Shown piece by piece: positions 62,196 through 64,000 of a stretch of DNA of 64,000 bases; the stretch's first letter is position 1; the number at the start of each line of letters is the position of its first letter. This DNA is from Elusimicrobia bacterium RIFOXYA2_FULL_47_53. Lineage in GTDB: Bacteria > Elusimicrobiota > Endomicrobiia > Endomicrobiales > XYA2-FULL-47-53. The position numbers and the translations under genes are program-made. Below the pieces are notes generated by a model. That model was not told where the DNA came from, ran no database searches, and was given only the letters and a program-made list of their open reading frames with translations. The stretch spans positions 216,604-280,603 of the forward strand of contig MGVE01000020.1 in NCBI GenBank assembly GCA_001800315.1, in the 5' to 3' direction.

Positions 62196-63809
62196 CTACC
62201 CGTAGTATTCTTCCCTGAGTTTTCTTACCTGTTTGTCTCCCAGATATTCGTCAAAACTCATTACTCTGTCAATGAGCCCCTTGGGGGTAATCTCAATTAT
62301 GCGGTTGGCTATGGTCTGGATGAACTGGTGGTCGTGCGAGGTAAAAAGCGCGGTTCCTTTAAAGTCTATCAATCCGTTGTTAAGCGCGGTAATGGATTCA
62401 AGGTCAAGGTGGTTTGTCGGCTCGTCAAGCAGAAGAATATTGGCGCCGGAGAGCATCATTTTTGCCAGCATACAGCGGACTTTTTCTCCTCCCGACAGCA
62501 CCGAGGTCTGTTTGAGGGGTTCGTCGCCGGAGAAAAGCATTCTGCCCAAAAAGCCGCGGATAAATGTTTCGGCTTTTTCCTTGGAAAACTGCCTGAGCCA
62601 GTCTATAAGGTTTATGTCGTCTTCAAAGTATTTTGAGTTTTCTTTTGGGAAATAGCTCTGGGTGGTGGTGACGCCCCACTTTATTTCTCCGCTGTCCTGT
62701 TTTTCCTCGCCGGAGAGCACCTGTAGAAGAGCCGAAACGGCCAGCCTGTTTTTTCCGACAAACGCTATTTTGTCTCCCCTGTTTACCGTGAAGGAAATAT
62801 CCTTAAACATCAGAGTGTCTTCATTGGATTTGGAAAGGTTTGTGACGCTTAATATGTCGTTGCCGGCTTCCCTGTCGGGCTTAAACAGGACATGCGGATA
62901 GCGGCGGCTGGAAGGTTTTATGTCTTCCAGGGTCAGTTTGTCCAAAAGATTGCGCCTGGAGGTGGCCTGTTTGGCTTTTGAGGCGTTCGCGGAAAAACGG
63001 GCGATAAAGGATTTCAGGTCGTCTATCTTTGCTTCCATTTTCTTGTTATAATCCCGCTTCTGCTGAAGGGCCAGTTCGCTTGCCTCGCGCCAGAAAGTAT
63101 AGTTGCCGGTAAAAAGCTCAATTTTGTTGAAGTCAATGTCGGCTATGTGGGTGCAGACCTTGTCCAGAAAATGGCGGTCATGGGATACAACAATAACCGT
63201 GTTTTTAAAATCATAGAGAAAATCTTCCAGCCAGCTCACGGTTTCCACATCCAGATTGTTAGTGGGCTCGTCCATCAGCAGGATGTCGGGGTTGCCGAAC
63301 AAAGCCTGGGCAAGAAGAACGCGCACTTTTTCGCCGCCGTTGAGCTCTTTCATTTTGCTGGAATGAAGATTTTCCCTGATATCCAGATCGCTTAACAGTT
63401 TCGCGGCCTCGCTCTCGGCCTCCCATCCGTTTAAATGGGTAAACTCGGTTTCCAGGTGAGCCGCGGCCATGCCGTCGGCGTCGCTGAAATCCGGTTTGGC
63501 GTAGAGCGCGTCTTTCTCCTTCATAACGGAGTATAGTTTTTTGTGCCCCATTATCACGGTTTCAAGGACGCTGAACTCGTCAAACTCAAAGTGGTTCTGC
63601 TTAAGGGTGGCTAAACGCTCATTTTCGCCCACAGAGACCGTTCCGTGAGTGGGCTCAATTTCGCCGGAAAGAATTTTTAAAAATGAGGATTTTCCCGAAC
63701 CGTTGGCGCCTATAAGGCCGTAACAGTTTCCGGGAGCGAATTTTATGGATACATCTTCAAATAAAACACGCTGGCCGTAGCGTAGAGTGATATTGTCGGT
63801 GCTTATCAT
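62196..63809 (-). CDS. ABC-F ATPase
   Basis: A 537-residue protein with two ABC domains. The first Walker A is GLIGANGSGKSSFLKIL, with signature LNGGEKVRVLLAQALF and Walker B DILLMDEPTNNLD. The second domain has signature LSGGEKVRCMLAKMML and Walker B NILLLDEPTNHLD. Its Walker A reads FVGKNRLAVSALLQ, without the canonical GKS/T, a variant seen in a YbiT-like subgroup. ABC-F proteins act on the ribosome in translation rescue or antibiotic resistance. This one has no membrane domain. Confidence 0.93.
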   Translation of the reverse strand: MISTDNITLRYGQRVLFEDVSIKFAPGNCYGLIGANGSGKSSFLKILSGEIEPTHGTVSVGENERLATLKQNHFEFDEFSVLETVIMGHKKLYSVMKEKDALYAKPDFSDADGMAAAHLETEFTHLNGWEAESEAAKLLSDLDIRENLHSSKMKELNGGEKVRVLLAQALFGNPDILLMDEPTNNLDVETVSWLEDFLYDFKNTVIVVSHDRHFLDKVCTHIADIDFNKIELFTGNYTFWREASELALQQKRDYNKKMEAKIDDLKSFIARFSANASKAKQATSRRNLLDKLTLEDIKPSSRRYPHVLFKPDREAGNDILSVTNLSKSNEDTLMFKDISFTVNRGDKIAFVGKNRLAVSALLQVLSGEEKQDSGEIKWGVTTTQSYFPKENSKYFEDDINLIDWLRQFSKEKAETFIRGFLGRMLFSGDEPLKQTSVLSGGEKVRCMLAKMMLSGANILLLDEPTNHLDLESITALNNGLIDFKGTALFTSHDHQFIQTIANRIIEITPKGLIDRVMSFDEYLGDKQVRKLREEYYG

Positions 63810-63833
63810 TGTTTGCCTTTCACGGTAAAATAT

Positions 63834-63894
63834 AAAAAGCGCCCCGCTTTCAGAGGCGCAAACATATTATAGCATATAAGTCAGCATGAAACAA
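63834..63894 (-). promoter_or_regulatory. Promoter and terminator-like 5' hairpin of ABC-F gene
   Basis: On the minus strand TTGTTT (63889-63894), 17 bp, TATAAT (63866-63871). From about the start site, the transcript forms GCGCC/GGCGC (63855-63859 with 63839-63843) followed by UUUUUAUAUUUU, a terminator-shaped hairpin 25 nt from the 5' end. The ABC-F start codon is 24 bp further on. Some ABC-F genes are controlled by attenuation. Confidence 0.6.
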
Positions 63895-64000
63895 ACCGAC
63901 GAAAACCGTGGTAGTGTATACTAAAGTGTGTAAATTGGTTTAGATGTTGAAGTATTTCTTTTTTGCTACTTTTTTCTTTTAATATTGACCTTTGAAAGAA

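Overview
The window looks like chromosomal DNA of an anaerobic or microaerophilic, diderm (Gram-negative-type), probably uncultivated bacterium. Codon usage is moderately GC-rich. Reasons: lipoprotein signal peptides, type IV minor pilins, a secreted glycosidase ending in a FlgD-like C-terminal module, an NfnAB-type NADH/ferredoxin:NADPH pair, EFR1 flavodoxin-ferredoxin, and a degenerate KaiC/HTH/cupin regulator. The mixture resembles Elusimicrobiota/Omnitrophota-type genomes, but the phylum is an inference and no rRNA is present.

Layout. 1-2.6 kb (+): end of tsaB, a DhnA-type class I aldolase and a zinc alcohol dehydrogenase. 2.6-8.8 kb (-): compact operon tmk-holB-ricT-metG-tatD-radical SAM-3D protein. 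8.9-13.3 kb (-): a PilV/PilW/PilX-like minor-pilin operon whose PilV-like member carries a very large adhesin-like extension. 13.4-16.7 kb (+): a secreted GH57-like protein and two response regulators, one a diguanylate cyclase. 16.7-21.5 kb (-): M23 peptidase lipoprotein, multidomain histidine kinase, LysM/FecR-like protein. 21.7-26.3 kb (+): DUF1015, CvpA-like, pabB, pabC, a PAS protein. 26.3-30.0 kb (-): a secreted GH144-like glucanase with malectin and discoidin modules. 30.2-35.5 kb (+): UbiA prenyltransferase, a leader RNA with terminator, a 58-aa ORF and methyltransferase, hisG, an inserted four-helix-bundle gene, gltX, DUF1844.

35.5-40.1 kb is an accessory, AT-richer patch behind tRNA-Gln(CUG). 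It holds a MntA/HepT toxin-antitoxin pair, an orphan CopG antitoxin, an HI1419/HI1420-type module whose toxin is reduced to its C-terminus, a dGTPase-like HD protein flanked by inverted copies of a short sequence, a HEPN gene broken by an in-frame stop, and several dispersed repeats.

40.2-63.8 kb: a secreted helical protein, YgiQ (-, apparently starting at AUU), a 2537-aa membrane protein with a GH94 phosphorylase module, ppnP, a TRL lipoprotein, a small metallopeptidase, EFR1, an EamA transporter, msrAB, a cold-shock protein, the KaiC-like/HTH/cupin regulator, gdhA, nfnA, nfnB, a DUF1646 transporter and (-) an ABC-F ATPase.

The most interesting regulatory locus is 57.0-57.4 kb, between the regulator and gdhA. 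Two operator-like 19-mers exactly 60 bp apart precede a good promoter. The transcript then begins with a closed multibranched leader RNA and continues through further hairpins, five of them ending in the same AAYGNN hexaloop. gdhA plus nfnAB make a coherent NADPH/glutamate unit. A recurrent theme is a hairpin at, or overlapping, the transcription start of many genes.
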